Shown: piece by piece, positions 43,805-51,241 of the stretch
Layout of the letters: each line of letters begins with the position of its first letter
How positions within the stretch are numbered: the first letter of the stretch is position 1
From: JBGAHD01 sp044226395
GTDB taxonomy: Bacteria; Pseudomonadota; Gammaproteobacteria; Xanthomonadales; Ahniellaceae
Reading direction: 5' to 3'
DNA length: 64,000 bases
Assembly: GCA_044226395.1 (NCBI GenBank)
Contig: JBGAHD010000001.1
Span: 992,001 to 1,056,000 of the forward strand
Position numbers and translations under genes: made by a program
The notes under the pieces: generated by a model
Told to the model about the DNA's origin: nothing
What the model saw: the letters and a program-made list of their open reading frames with translations, nothing else
The model's database searches: none

Positions 43805-44470
43805 TCACACCTTCGCGCGCACGCGCCACAGCACGTGGCCCGAGGCGCGGTACTTGAGCTCGAACGGCGACAGCGCCGGTTCCTCCTCGGCCAGAAGCGC
43901 GCAGTCCGCGTCGACCTCGGCCACGGCCAGGGCGCGCGCGAATTCACGCGCGTAGATGTCCCAGTTGCAGCGCAACTCCACCGCGCCACCGAGCCGCAGC
44001 AGCGCCGGAAACACGGGATGCGCATGCCAACGCCGCCTCAGATGCCCCGGTTTGGGCCAGGGATTGGGAAACAGCAGATACTGCGCCGACGCGCGCACGC
44101 CCATCGCCGCGAGCAGGGCCAACAAGGGCTCGGCATCGGCGCGCAACCAGCAGCAGCGATCGCGCCGCGCGAAGGGCGCCTGATCGAGCACGCGGGCCAA
44201 GCGCGCGGCGGATTTGTCGATGCCGATCACCACGGCCTCGGGGTGGCGCGCGGCGAGCAAGGTCGTCGAATGCCCCGTGCCACAACCCCAGTCAAATACC
44301 AGCGGCTCGCCCGCGCGCAGGATCGGTTCCAGCGCGGCCAAGGCCGCGTGCGTGTAGGGCGCGATGGGTTCGCGCCAGGTCGAGCGCAGATGGCGCGTGA
44401 CCACGGCGTCGAGTTGCTCGTGCACGTCGGTCTGCGACGACACCACGCGCGAAGAATTTCCTCGTGACAT
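43805..44470 (-). CDS. TrmB-like tRNA (guanine-N7)-methyltransferase family protein
   Basis: A 221-residue SAM-dependent methyltransferase. Motif I is VFDWGCGTGHSTTLLA, and LLFPNPWPKPGHLRRRWHAH (20 residues) matches the TrmB DPWPK(K/R)RH region, but with Asn-Pro in place of Asp-Pro and an altered following KRR pattern. The C-terminal part ends VLWRVRAKV. TrmB methylates G46 in the tRNA variable loop. The divergence suggests a TrmB-like paralogue rather than the main enzyme. It is divergent from the metX/SST gene and adjacent to the beta-helix gene on the same strand. Confidence 0.75.
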   Translation of the reverse strand: MSRGNSSRVVSSQTDVHEQLDAVVTRHLRSTWREPIAPYTHAALAALEPILRAGEPLVFDWGCGTGHSTTLLAARHPEAVVIGIDKSAARLARVLDQAPFARRDRCCWLRADAEPLLALLAAMGVRASAQYLLFPNPWPKPGHLRRRWHAHPVFPALLRLGGAVELRCNWDIYAREFARALAVAEVDADCALLAEEEPALSPFELKYRASGHVLWRVRAKV

Positions 44471-44559
44471 GCCGTGCAGTGTACTTCGCCGCGCGGCGCG
44501 CTATTGGCTTGCCGCGCGCGGATGGGCTATAAGGCCGCGTCCCCGTCACGGTGTGCCGC

Positions 44560-45648
44560 ATGAGCGCGACGAAGTATCACCCCCTGCCCTCGCCCTTCCG
44601 CATGCATCGCGGCGGCGAGTTGCACGGCGCGCGCATCGCCTACGAAACCTGGGGCGAACTCGATGCCGCGCGCGCCAACGCCGTGCTCATCCTCACCGGC
44701 CTGTCGCCGAGCGCGCACGCCGCGTCGAGCGAGGCCGATCCCTCGCCCGGCTGGTGGGAAGAGATGGTCGGCCCGGGCAAGGCCATCGACACCACGCGCT
44801 GGTTCGTCATCTGCGTCAACTCGCTGGGCAGCTGCAAGGGGTCGACGGGCCCGGCATCGATCGATGCCAAGACCGGCGAGCCGTATCGCATCGATTTTCC
44901 CGATCTCACGCTCGAGGACGTGGCCGAGTCGGCCCATCACGTCGTGCGCGCGCTGGGCATCGACGTGTTGCGCGCCGTCGTTGGCCCCTCGATGGGCGGC
45001 ATGACCGCGCAAGTGCTCGCGCTGATGCACCCCGAGTGCGCGCCAAACCTGTTGCTGATCTCGACCACGCCGCAGGCCCTGCCTTTCGCCGTGGGCATTC
45101 GCTCCCTGCAGCGCGAGGCGATTCGCCTCGATCCGAACTGGAACAACGGCCGCTACACGCCCGACACCTTGCCACTCAACGGCATGCGCATCGCGCGCAA
45201 GCTCGGCGTGGTGACGTATCGTTCGGCGCTGGAGTGGAAGCAACGCTTCGGCCGCGCGCGCATCGAACACCCGGGCAGCGAACCCTTCGCGCGCGAATTC
45301 CAGATCGAGGGTTATCTCGAGAATCACGCGCAGAAATTCATCCACGGCTTCGACCCCAACAGTTATCTGTACCTGTCGCGCGCCATGGATCGCTTCGACC
45401 TGGCCGACTACGGCGAGACCGTCGAGCAGGCCTACACGCGCATGAACGTGCGCCGCGCGCTCGTGATCGGCGTCGACACCGACATTCTGTTTCCGGTCGA
45501 TCAACAGGAACAGATCGCCGAAGGCCTGCGCATGGCCGGCGCCAGCGTGGAATTCCACGGCCTGCCCTCGATCCAGGGCCACGATGCCTTCCTGGTCGAC
45601 TTCCGCCGTTTCTGCCCGATCGTGGCGAAGTTCATGGCGAGCCTGTAA
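44560..45648 (+). CDS. MetX-family O-acyltransferase, probable serine O-succinyltransferase
   Basis: A 362-residue alpha/beta hydrolase-fold acyltransferase. It has the nucleophile VVGPSMGGM (Ser144), GVDTDILFP (Asp) and IQGHDAFLVD (His). The run TGLSPSAHAA, GWWEEMVGPGKAIDT and VICVNSLGSCKGSTGPAS closely resembles the Xanthomonas/Stenotrophomonas serine O-succinyltransferases, which feed cysteine synthesis, rather than classical homoserine acetyltransferases. The distinction cannot be proven by eye. Cysteine dioxygenase follows after 9 bases, which supports a cysteine role. Start ATG 44560 is 9 bases inside the longest frame. Confidence 0.82.
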   Translation: MSATKYHPLPSPFRMHRGGELHGARIAYETWGELDAARANAVLILTGLSPSAHAASSEADPSPGWWEEMVGPGKAIDTTRWFVICVNSLGSCKGSTGPASIDAKTGEPYRIDFPDLTLEDVAESAHHVVRALGIDVLRAVVGPSMGGMTAQVLALMHPECAPNLLLISTTPQALPFAVGIRSLQREAIRLDPNWNNGRYTPDTLPLNGMRIARKLGVVTYRSALEWKQRFGRARIEHPGSEPFAREFQIEGYLENHAQKFIHGFDPNSYLYLSRAMDRFDLADYGETVEQAYTRMNVRRALVIGVDTDILFPVDQQEQIAEGLRMAGASVEFHGLPSIQGHDAFLVDFRRFCPIVAKFMASL

Positions 45649-45657
45649 AGTTCGCGC

Positions 45658-46230
45658 ATGCTCGCGCGCGAATTCCCCGGCTCCGACAAGTTTGTGCACT
45701 GCATCGACGATGCCGTGCGCGCCGGCTCCACCGAAGCCATCACCGATGCCCTGCGCAACACGCTGTGCCGCATGATCCGCGAGCAGTCGGTGCAACTGCC
45801 CGAGTGCATCTACCAGGCCTGCCCCGAGCACTACGCCCGTCGCGAGCTCTACCACAGTCAGGAATTGGGCTACAGCGTCATCGCCATGACCTGGGGCCCG
45901 GGCCAGGGCACCTCGCTGCACGATCACAGCGGCATGTGGTGCGTGGAAGGCGTGTGGCACGGCGCGCTTGAGATCGTCCAGTACGACCTGGTCGAATCCA
46001 ACGACACCCGCTTCCGCTTCCGCCCTGTCGGCTCGATCCAGGCCGGCGTCGGCTCCGCCGGCAGCCTGATCCCGCCGCACGAGTACCACACCATCCGCAA
46101 CCCCGCCGACGACGGCGTGGCCGTCTCCGTGCACATCTACAAGGGCCCGATGACCTCCTGCTCGGTCTTCCGCCCCCTCGGCGACCAGTGGTACGAGAAG
46201 GACTTGCGCCAACTCGGCCTGGACGCCTGA
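45658..46230 (+). CDS. cdo: Cysteine dioxygenase (type I family)
   Basis: Cupin iron enzyme oxidising cysteine to cysteine sulfinate. The 190-residue protein has TSLHDHSGMWCVEGV with iron ligands His88 and His90 and Cys95 spaced as the crosslink cysteine of mammalian CDO, a later PPHEYHTIRN histidine, and VHIYKGPM with a tyrosine in the expected region. 3-mercaptopropionate dioxygenase is a close alternative. Starts 9 bases after the MetX-family gene in one operon. Confidence 0.88.
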   Translation: MLAREFPGSDKFVHCIDDAVRAGSTEAITDALRNTLCRMIREQSVQLPECIYQACPEHYARRELYHSQELGYSVIAMTWGPGQGTSLHDHSGMWCVEGVWHGALEIVQYDLVESNDTRFRFRPVGSIQAGVGSAGSLIPPHEYHTIRNPADDGVAVSVHIYKGPMTSCSVFRPLGDQWYEKDLRQLGLDA

Positions 46231-46262
46231 CCCGCCCCTCCCCATCCCGGGGGCCTTTGCCT

Positions 46263-46268
46263 TATACT
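46263..46268 (+). promoter_or_regulatory. Candidate -10 box of tRNA-Leu promoter
   Basis: TATACT lies 14 bases upstream of the tRNA start and matches TATAAT at five of six positions. No good -35 box is seen at the correct spacing. Confidence 0.35.
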
Positions 46269-46281
46269 CGCGCGCCCTCCT

Positions 46282-46368
46282 GCCGGAGTGGCGGAATCGG
46301 TAGACGCAGCGGACTCAAAATCCGCCGATGGCAACATCGTGTGGGTTCGAGTCCCACCTCCGGCACCA
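46282..46368 (+). tRNA. tRNA-Leu (anticodon CAA)
   Basis: Class II tRNA with 7-bp acceptor stem GCCGGAG / CTCCGGC, discriminator A and encoded CCA. The anticodon loop CTCAAAA gives CAA, reading UUG. A long variable arm separates the anticodon stem from the GGTTCGAGTCC T-arm, as expected for leucine. Confidence 0.96.
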
Positions 46369-46451
46369 AGTCCCCGTTCGTTTGATGTCCCGCTCGAAGT
46401 GCTCGCCTGATGGAGAGCGCTATTCCTGCGCGAGTCCGCTTCGTCCCGAGC

Positions 46452-46958
46452 TCACCCTCGCTGTGAAACGCGAGAAGCCTCCGCCTTGCCGAGCAACCAC
46501 TGCAGCCCCGCCAGATGCTGCTGATCGTGGCTGCACAAGTAATGCACCAGGCTTCGCAGCGATAGCGGCCCGTAACCTTCGAACACGGCCCTGCGATCGA
46601 ACTGTTCGGGCGACAAGCTCTCGATCAACGCCAAGGTTTCCAGCCGCGCCTGACGAAAGGTCGCCATTGCCTGGTCGGCATTCGACTGGCCATACGCGCG
46701 TTCCCTGGCCAAGCCTTCCGTGTCGATCGACGCCAAGGTCGGACAGTCTTCCGACAGCGTTCGCCGAAAGCGCACGTGATAACCATCGATCTCGATGTCG
46801 CGAACGTGGCACACCTGCTCGATCGCCGTGAGCGGCTCACTTGGCACGCCGTCCCACGACGGCGGCGCCCAATGGCGGAACTCGGGCGGGAAAGCGGCGT
46901 AGTGTTCTTCCAATTGCTGCGGGAAGGCGCGAAGCGCGGTCAGGGTGATGGGATTCAT
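46452..46958 (-). CDS. DinB-family protein
   Basis: A 168-residue four-helix protein of the DinB/YfiT superfamily, often metal-dependent thiol transferases. The likely metal histidines are in EQVCHVRDIEIDGY (His50) and CSHDQQHLAGLQWLL. ATG 46958 is chosen; the upstream 40 residues have poor coding character. Located between tRNA-Leu and a secreted protein gene. The substrate is unknown. Confidence 0.82.
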   Translation of the reverse strand: MNPITLTALRAFPQQLEEHYAAFPPEFRHWAPPSWDGVPSEPLTAIEQVCHVRDIEIDGYHVRFRRTLSEDCPTLASIDTEGLARERAYGQSNADQAMATFRQARLETLALIESLSPEQFDRRAVFEGYGPLSLRSLVHYLCSHDQQHLAGLQWLLGKAEASRVSQRG

Positions 46959-47067
46959 GAGTCCATGATGCTCAAAGCGCTTGAATTCGATGTTCGGAGA
47001 GATCGGGGATCGCTCGCCAATCTCTCCTTTGCATGGAAGCCATAGGGACTGAAAGTTGAGGTCGAAG

Positions 47068-47964
47068 CTACTTCGCAAAGGCTAAGGCGTCCAGCTTCTT
47101 GAGCTGACTTCGGATGGTATTCGCGCGAATCAGTTCCGATATCAGCGTGGAGACCTCCGCACGCTTGGCAGCCGTTGGCGGCGTGAACTGGAACCCCAGA
47201 ATGGTTCGAACTTGCTGGCCTTGCGCTGCGAGTTCGCCTTCGGTGTTCAAGATCGACTTGCCTACATTGAAGAAGGCGGCCGAAGTTGGGGCACAAGTAG
47301 ATGTTCCGTAGTACCCGCTACCAATCGTCGCATCGTCGGAACTGGTCCCACTGAAACAGTAGTATTGACCTCCGCCTAGATTCACCAAGCCGTAGTATCC
47401 GCCCGTGCTCGCGTCGAAGCCGATCGCACCGGGGGCACCTTGAGCAGTCACGAACTGTTTGGTGCGAATGCCGTTGACGGGAACCACATTGGGGGAAAAC
47501 TGGATTGCGATTGCGTCGCCCACATTGATCCCGAGCAAGCTGATGGCCCAAATGCCGTGGAAGAAGTCCAGGGGCTCGGCGAAGGCATAGGTGAACTGTT
47601 CCAAATGGCGAACCACGCCGGCAGCATTCACGGTGCCACGGATCTGCCCATTAATCACGGAGAACGTGCCGGAGAGATTTCCGACCAGTTGGTTATTTCC
47701 GCGACTGACCGCTTGATACATGGTGGCATTGATCGTGAAAACCCCTTGCGGCGAAGCCACGATGCTGCCGGAGAACACGCGAAACGACGATCGACCGTCC
47801 GGCTCGTACATGTACCAAGTGCCCGCGATGATGTCCTTCTGCGATTCGAAGGTCCACCCTTCACCATTCTGCGAAGGATCCCAATAGGCTCCTTCGAGAC
47901 TGGCACTTGCAAATCCCGGAATCAGGGCCGCGATGACCAGCAACACGACTCGTAATGCGCGCAT
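47068..47964 (-). CDS. Secreted protein with WY/SGHG-type N-terminal module, unknown function
   Basis: A 298-residue secreted protein with a signal peptide (MRALRVVLLVIAALIPGFAS, cleaved near ASA|SLE). The mature N-terminus reads LEGAYWDPSQNGEGWTFESQ and then GTWYMYEPDGRSSF, the same module found twice at the C-terminus of the subtilase at 27.9-32.1 kb. The middle is Gly/Ser/Thr-rich strands; the last 70 residues are helical and charged (AAKRAEVSTLISELIRANTI). Base composition is visibly less GC-rich than neighbouring genes, which suggests later acquisition. No catalytic motif is seen. Confidence 0.75.
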   Translation of the reverse strand: MRALRVVLLVIAALIPGFASASLEGAYWDPSQNGEGWTFESQKDIIAGTWYMYEPDGRSSFRVFSGSIVASPQGVFTINATMYQAVSRGNNQLVGNLSGTFSVINGQIRGTVNAAGVVRHLEQFTYAFAEPLDFFHGIWAISLLGINVGDAIAIQFSPNVVPVNGIRTKQFVTAQGAPGAIGFDASTGGYYGLVNLGGGQYYCFSGTSSDDATIGSGYYGTSTCAPTSAAFFNVGKSILNTEGELAAQGQQVRTILGFQFTPPTAAKRAEVSTLISELIRANTIRSQLKKLDALAFAK

Positions 47965-48167
47965 GACCTTTCCCCTGTTCGCCGATGTCAGGCCACAGCA
48001 TATTCCTGAAATCTTGCCCATCCAAAGTCGTTTTTGGCTTTCCGACACTTTGCAGTTCGCAACTCCGCGAAGGACCGCGCGCATCGGGATTCTTGCAATT
48101 CAAGTCGGCGAAAGGGTCGGCGACGACTAGCACTACCGATCGCCTTCGACGCCTTCAGCCACAAGCG

Positions 48168-49115
48168 TTAGTCACGTGCCGGCAACACCTTCGCCCGCCG
48201 CGCGCCATAGATTTGAAACCCATCGGCATCTCGGCGATGGAAGAACAACAGGCTTTCGTCGGCCGATAACGTCGGGGCTTCGACGAAGCCGGTGATGGCG
48301 TCAACGAGGCGCGGGGCGTCGAAGGGGGCCTTGGTCGACGCGCGTTGGGTCTGATAGATGCGCGCGCCTTCCGCGTCGAGGCGCGTGAAGAACAGATGCC
48401 GTTGGTCTTCGGAGATCGCGGCGGCGTATTCCAGCGCGGGCGTGTCGATGGCGCGAAGCAGGTCGTCGCTGTTCTTGATGCGCGCGAAACCCTGGCCTTG
48501 GTGACGCGCGATCACGAGTTTCGCGGTTTGCGGCGTGGTGCCGAGGAATTGGCTTTCGACGAAATACAGGGTTTCACCATCGGCGCTGACTTCGACGTCG
48601 AAGTTCACGATGCCGGGTTGCTGGATCGAGATGCCGGGCACCAGCTCCACGTCGATCACGCGGCCGTTTTCGAAACGCCCGCGATACACGGTCGATGCCG
48701 TCTGGTCGTAGCTTCGCGTCGACACGAAGTACAAACGCCCGAAGCGATCCAGCGAAGCCACGCCATCGAGCGCCGGACTATTCACGCCTTGGATTTCGCC
48801 GCGGAACGCGTAGCGCCAGTCGTCGATGCGCTCGGCGAAATAGAGATTGGTATCGACCGCGGGATCGTTGGAATTATTGAATAGCAGAAAGCGACCGTCG
48901 CGCGTGAGGAAGGGCTCCATGGCGTCGCCGGTATAGCCCTCGATGGTGACGCGCTGGACGCCGTAGAAGCACCAAGGCGACGCGGTGCTCGTCGTGGCGT
49001 TGGAGGCCCCTCGCGCAGTATCGCGTTCCGCGGACGCGCCAAAAGCAACATTCGTCGGGGCGGCCATCGCGAACGACAACCCCAAGAGTGGCCACCATCG
49101 CGCGCGGCAGTTCAC
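48168..49115 (-). CDS. Secreted PD40/TolB-like beta-propeller protein
   Basis: A 315-residue secreted protein with an N-terminal signal sequence (cleavage near AFG|ASA or NVA|FGA). It contains about five propeller-like blades: GDAMEPFLTRDGRFLLFNNS, FDVEVSADGETLYFVES, AISEDQRHLFFTRLDAEGAR and APTLSADESLLFFHRRDADG, each with the xLSxDGxxLxFxS theme. No enzyme domain is attached, unlike the M28 fusion at 39.6 kb. Neighbours are the WY-module protein and SRPBCC/ArsR genes. Role unknown; probably periplasmic. Confidence 0.75.
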   Translation of the reverse strand: MNCRARWWPLLGLSFAMAAPTNVAFGASAERDTARGASNATTSTASPWCFYGVQRVTIEGYTGDAMEPFLTRDGRFLLFNNSNDPAVDTNLYFAERIDDWRYAFRGEIQGVNSPALDGVASLDRFGRLYFVSTRSYDQTASTVYRGRFENGRVIDVELVPGISIQQPGIVNFDVEVSADGETLYFVESQFLGTTPQTAKLVIARHQGQGFARIKNSDDLLRAIDTPALEYAAAISEDQRHLFFTRLDAEGARIYQTQRASTKAPFDAPRLVDAITGFVEAPTLSADESLLFFHRRDADGFQIYGARRAKVLPARD

Positions 49116-49317
49116 GTCGATGCACTCGCTGCCTGAAGTCCGAGAGCCTTCGGTCGAGTCTGGCCATCCGTCCCGTCGAAGTCCAGCAGCCCTCGATCAG
49201 CAAGCCAACCACGACTTGAAGTTCAGGTCGATCGAGCTAGTCGCCAATGGGCGCCAGTTCGCGCGTCGGCGTAGGCGCCGCGCTTCCGCTGACCTCGCGA
49301 AACGTACCCGCGTCACT

Positions 49318-49380
49318 TCAATGCCGACTTGCGCCACCTCAATGCCGACCCGCGCCGCTTCAATGCCGACTCGCGCGCCC
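49318..49380. repeat. 21-bp tandem repeat, three copies
   Basis: Three copies of a 21-base unit beginning TCAATGCCGAC start at 49318, 49339 and 49360. The third copy contains the stop codon of the SRPBCC gene on the minus strand; the first two lie downstream of it. The units also read as 7-residue repeats in open frames, none of which look like genes. Confidence 0.85.
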
Positions 49381-49860
49381 ATCACCCTCGACCAGGGCCG
49401 CGAGTTGGCCAATCACCGTGCCCCACCCCTCGTGGAATCCCATCGCTTCGTGCTGATCGCGTGCCGCGCGATCGGCATGCATGGCCAAGGCGTGATAGTG
49501 CGTGCCCTCGGGGTGATCGGTGAAGGTAATGATCGCCGTCATGGGTGAGGGGTAGCTCGACGCCGCCGGTCGCCAGCCGCCGAGCAAGGCATTGGTGAAG
49601 ACGATTCGCTCGCGCGGACGCACGTCGAGAAAGCAGCCGGCGAGATGCGGCACCCAAGGGCCATCGGGTTCGCGCATGCGCGTGATGAAATCACCGCCCG
49701 CGCGCAGGTCCATGGTCACGACCTGACAGCCCATCGGCGCGGGCAACCACCAGCGCTCGAACTGTCGCGGATCGGTCCACGCGGCCCATACGACTTCGCG
49801 CGGCGCGCGGATGATGCGGGACGTCACTAGATCCAAGTCGGTCGCTCGCTCGGCGGTCAT
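49360..49860 (-). CDS. SRPBCC/AHSA1-like protein
   Basis: A 166-residue START/AHSA1-like protein. It begins MTAERATDLDLVTSRIIRAP with REVVWAAWTDPRQFERWWLP, the classic SRPBCC entry, then GGDFITRMREPDG and FTDHPEGTHYHALAMHADRA. The C-terminal GFHEGWGTVIGQLAALVE helix closes the cavity. Overlaps the ArsR gene by ATGA, a pairing very common for this family, where the regulator controls the ligand-binding partner. Ligand unknown. Its 3' end lies in the 21-bp repeat. Confidence 0.88.
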   Translation of the reverse strand: MTAERATDLDLVTSRIIRAPREVVWAAWTDPRQFERWWLPAPMGCQVVTMDLRAGGDFITRMREPDGPWVPHLAGCFLDVRPRERIVFTNALLGGWRPAASSYPSPMTAIITFTDHPEGTHYHALAMHADRAARDQHEAMGFHEGWGTVIGQLAALVEGDGRASRH

Positions 49861-50201
49861 TTGGGTTTGCTCTTGCGTTGCTGTTGCGTGACGAAGCGCT
49901 CCAGCCGATCGGCGCGCGCTTCCCAGATTTCGCGTTGCGCCGACAGCCATTTCTCGACCGCGGCTAGGTGCTTGCGATCGAGTTCGCAGGTGCGCACGCG
50001 ACCTTGCTTGCGGGTGCGGATCAGGCCGATGCCCTCGAGCATCTGGAGGTGCTTCATGAACGAGGGCAAGGCCATGTCGAAGGGCGCCGCGAGGTCGCCC
50101 ACGCTCGCCGGTCCGCGCGAGAGTCGCGCCACGACGGCGCGTCGCGTGGGGTCGGCCAAGGCCTGGAAGACGCCGCCCAGGCGATCGGGATACTGATCCA
50201 T
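49857..50201 (-). CDS. ArsR-family transcriptional regulator
   Basis: A 114-residue winged-helix repressor: VFQALADPTRRAVVARLSRG, SVGDLAAPFDMALPSFMKHL, QMLEGIGLIRTRKQGRVRTC. No metal-binding cysteine pair typical of ArsR/CadC is seen, so it belongs to the small-ligand, SRPBCC-paired branch. It precedes and overlaps the SRPBCC gene, indicating one transcript and probable autoregulation. Confidence 0.9.
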   Translation of the reverse strand: MDQYPDRLGGVFQALADPTRRAVVARLSRGPASVGDLAAPFDMALPSFMKHLQMLEGIGLIRTRKQGRVRTCELDRKHLAAVEKWLSAQREIWEARADRLERFVTQQQRKSKPK

Positions 50202-50334
50202 GCGGCTAAGTATCGGCGCGCGCGATACTTAGGTCAATGGCTAAGCGAAGGGAATCCGATCGGGCGATTCGCCGACGCGGCGCGTCGGCGCGAGGAAAAG
50301 CCGCGGGCGCGATGCGCGCGCGTCGAAAGCCGCC

Positions 50335-50982
50335 TCAGGCGACCAACATCACAGCGCGCAGCGCGGCGCGCGTGCGCTCGGTCAGCAGCCACGCTTCCTG
50401 CACGTGCACGGCCATGCAGACGGAACGACCCAGCACGATGTGATCCTCGAGCAATTCCGACACCGTCGACGGCAGGCCCAAGGCCTGGTCGAAGTCATCG
50501 CAGAATTGCGTGTAGCGCGGGTCGAACATCAGACGCTGGAACAGCGCGCGGCAGGTATCGATCGCGATTTCATTCGGACGGTAGAACGGGTCCTCGACGA
50601 AGTCGTAGTCGCAAATCTCCGGCGCCCAGTACTGGCACGCGAAGCGCAACCACCACGCGCCGCGGAACAACCCCAAGCCACCCAAGTGACCGAAGATCGA
50701 GCGACGCAGGCCATCGCGCTCGATCGCGTAACTCTCGATCGTGTGCTCGATCAGATCGACCTGGAATTCGAAGATGCCCAGCGCGCGCACGGTGCGCACG
50801 CGGCGCAGCGAGCCCTCACAGACGCTGACCTCGAGCGGCTGGCCCTCGAGCATGTCGTCGAACTTGGTCCACAGCGTTTCCAGCAGTTCCACGTCGACAC
50901 GGTTGCGGACGTGGGCCAGATGCGCCATGCGGTCGGAGCGTTCGATTTCCACCAGCGACTCCCAAGCTTCGGATGGCCGCAT
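50335..50982 (-). CDS. Conserved-looking hypothetical protein, no family recognised
   Basis: A 215-residue protein from ATG 50982 (MRPSEAWESLVEIERSDRMA); ATG 50928 is an alternative. It is soluble and mostly helical with many aromatic and acidic residues (GLFRGAWWLRFACQYWAPEI, DYDFVEDPFYRPNEIAIDT, PRYTQFCDDFDQAL). No signal peptide, membrane segment or known motif. A GGGAAG sits unusually close to ATG 50982. The upstream in-frame extension to 51168 overlaps low-complexity DNA. It stands alone, divergent from the DUF3011 gene. Confidence 0.65.
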   Translation of the reverse strand: MRPSEAWESLVEIERSDRMAHLAHVRNRVDVELLETLWTKFDDMLEGQPLEVSVCEGSLRRVRTVRALGIFEFQVDLIEHTIESYAIERDGLRRSIFGHLGGLGLFRGAWWLRFACQYWAPEICDYDFVEDPFYRPNEIAIDTCRALFQRLMFDPRYTQFCDDFDQALGLPSTVSELLEDHIVLGRSVCMAVHVQEAWLLTERTRAALRAVMLVA

Positions 50983-51241
50983 CTTCCCGCCGCGCCCGCG
51001 CGCAAACAAACCCAAAACCGGTCGGATTGACGAGTTTTGACGGTTTGACACCGCTTGCCACGCGGGCGCACGCGGTGTCACAAAAACTCGCCGCGCGTGA
51101 TCGGGCGGGACGCGGTCGCGGGGCGCGTCGCCGGGACGCGCGCGATCCGCGATCGAGACGGTGGTCACGGCGCGACCGGATGAGCGCGCGACGCGGTTTG
51201 TAGTACCTTTCCCGCATCATCACGACCCGGGAGGAAGGTCC

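Noticed and set aside
44527..46245. Long minus-strand frame opposite MetX/SST and cysteine dioxygenase
   Set aside because: A codon-position shadow in GC-rich DNA; the plus-strand genes have full catalytic motifs.
47048..49231. Possible dispersed repeat: an 18-base element ACTGAAAGTTGAGGTCGA at 47048 and ACTTGAAGTTCAGGTCGA at 49214
   Set aside because: Only 15 of 18 bases match and only two copies are seen; chance is not excluded.
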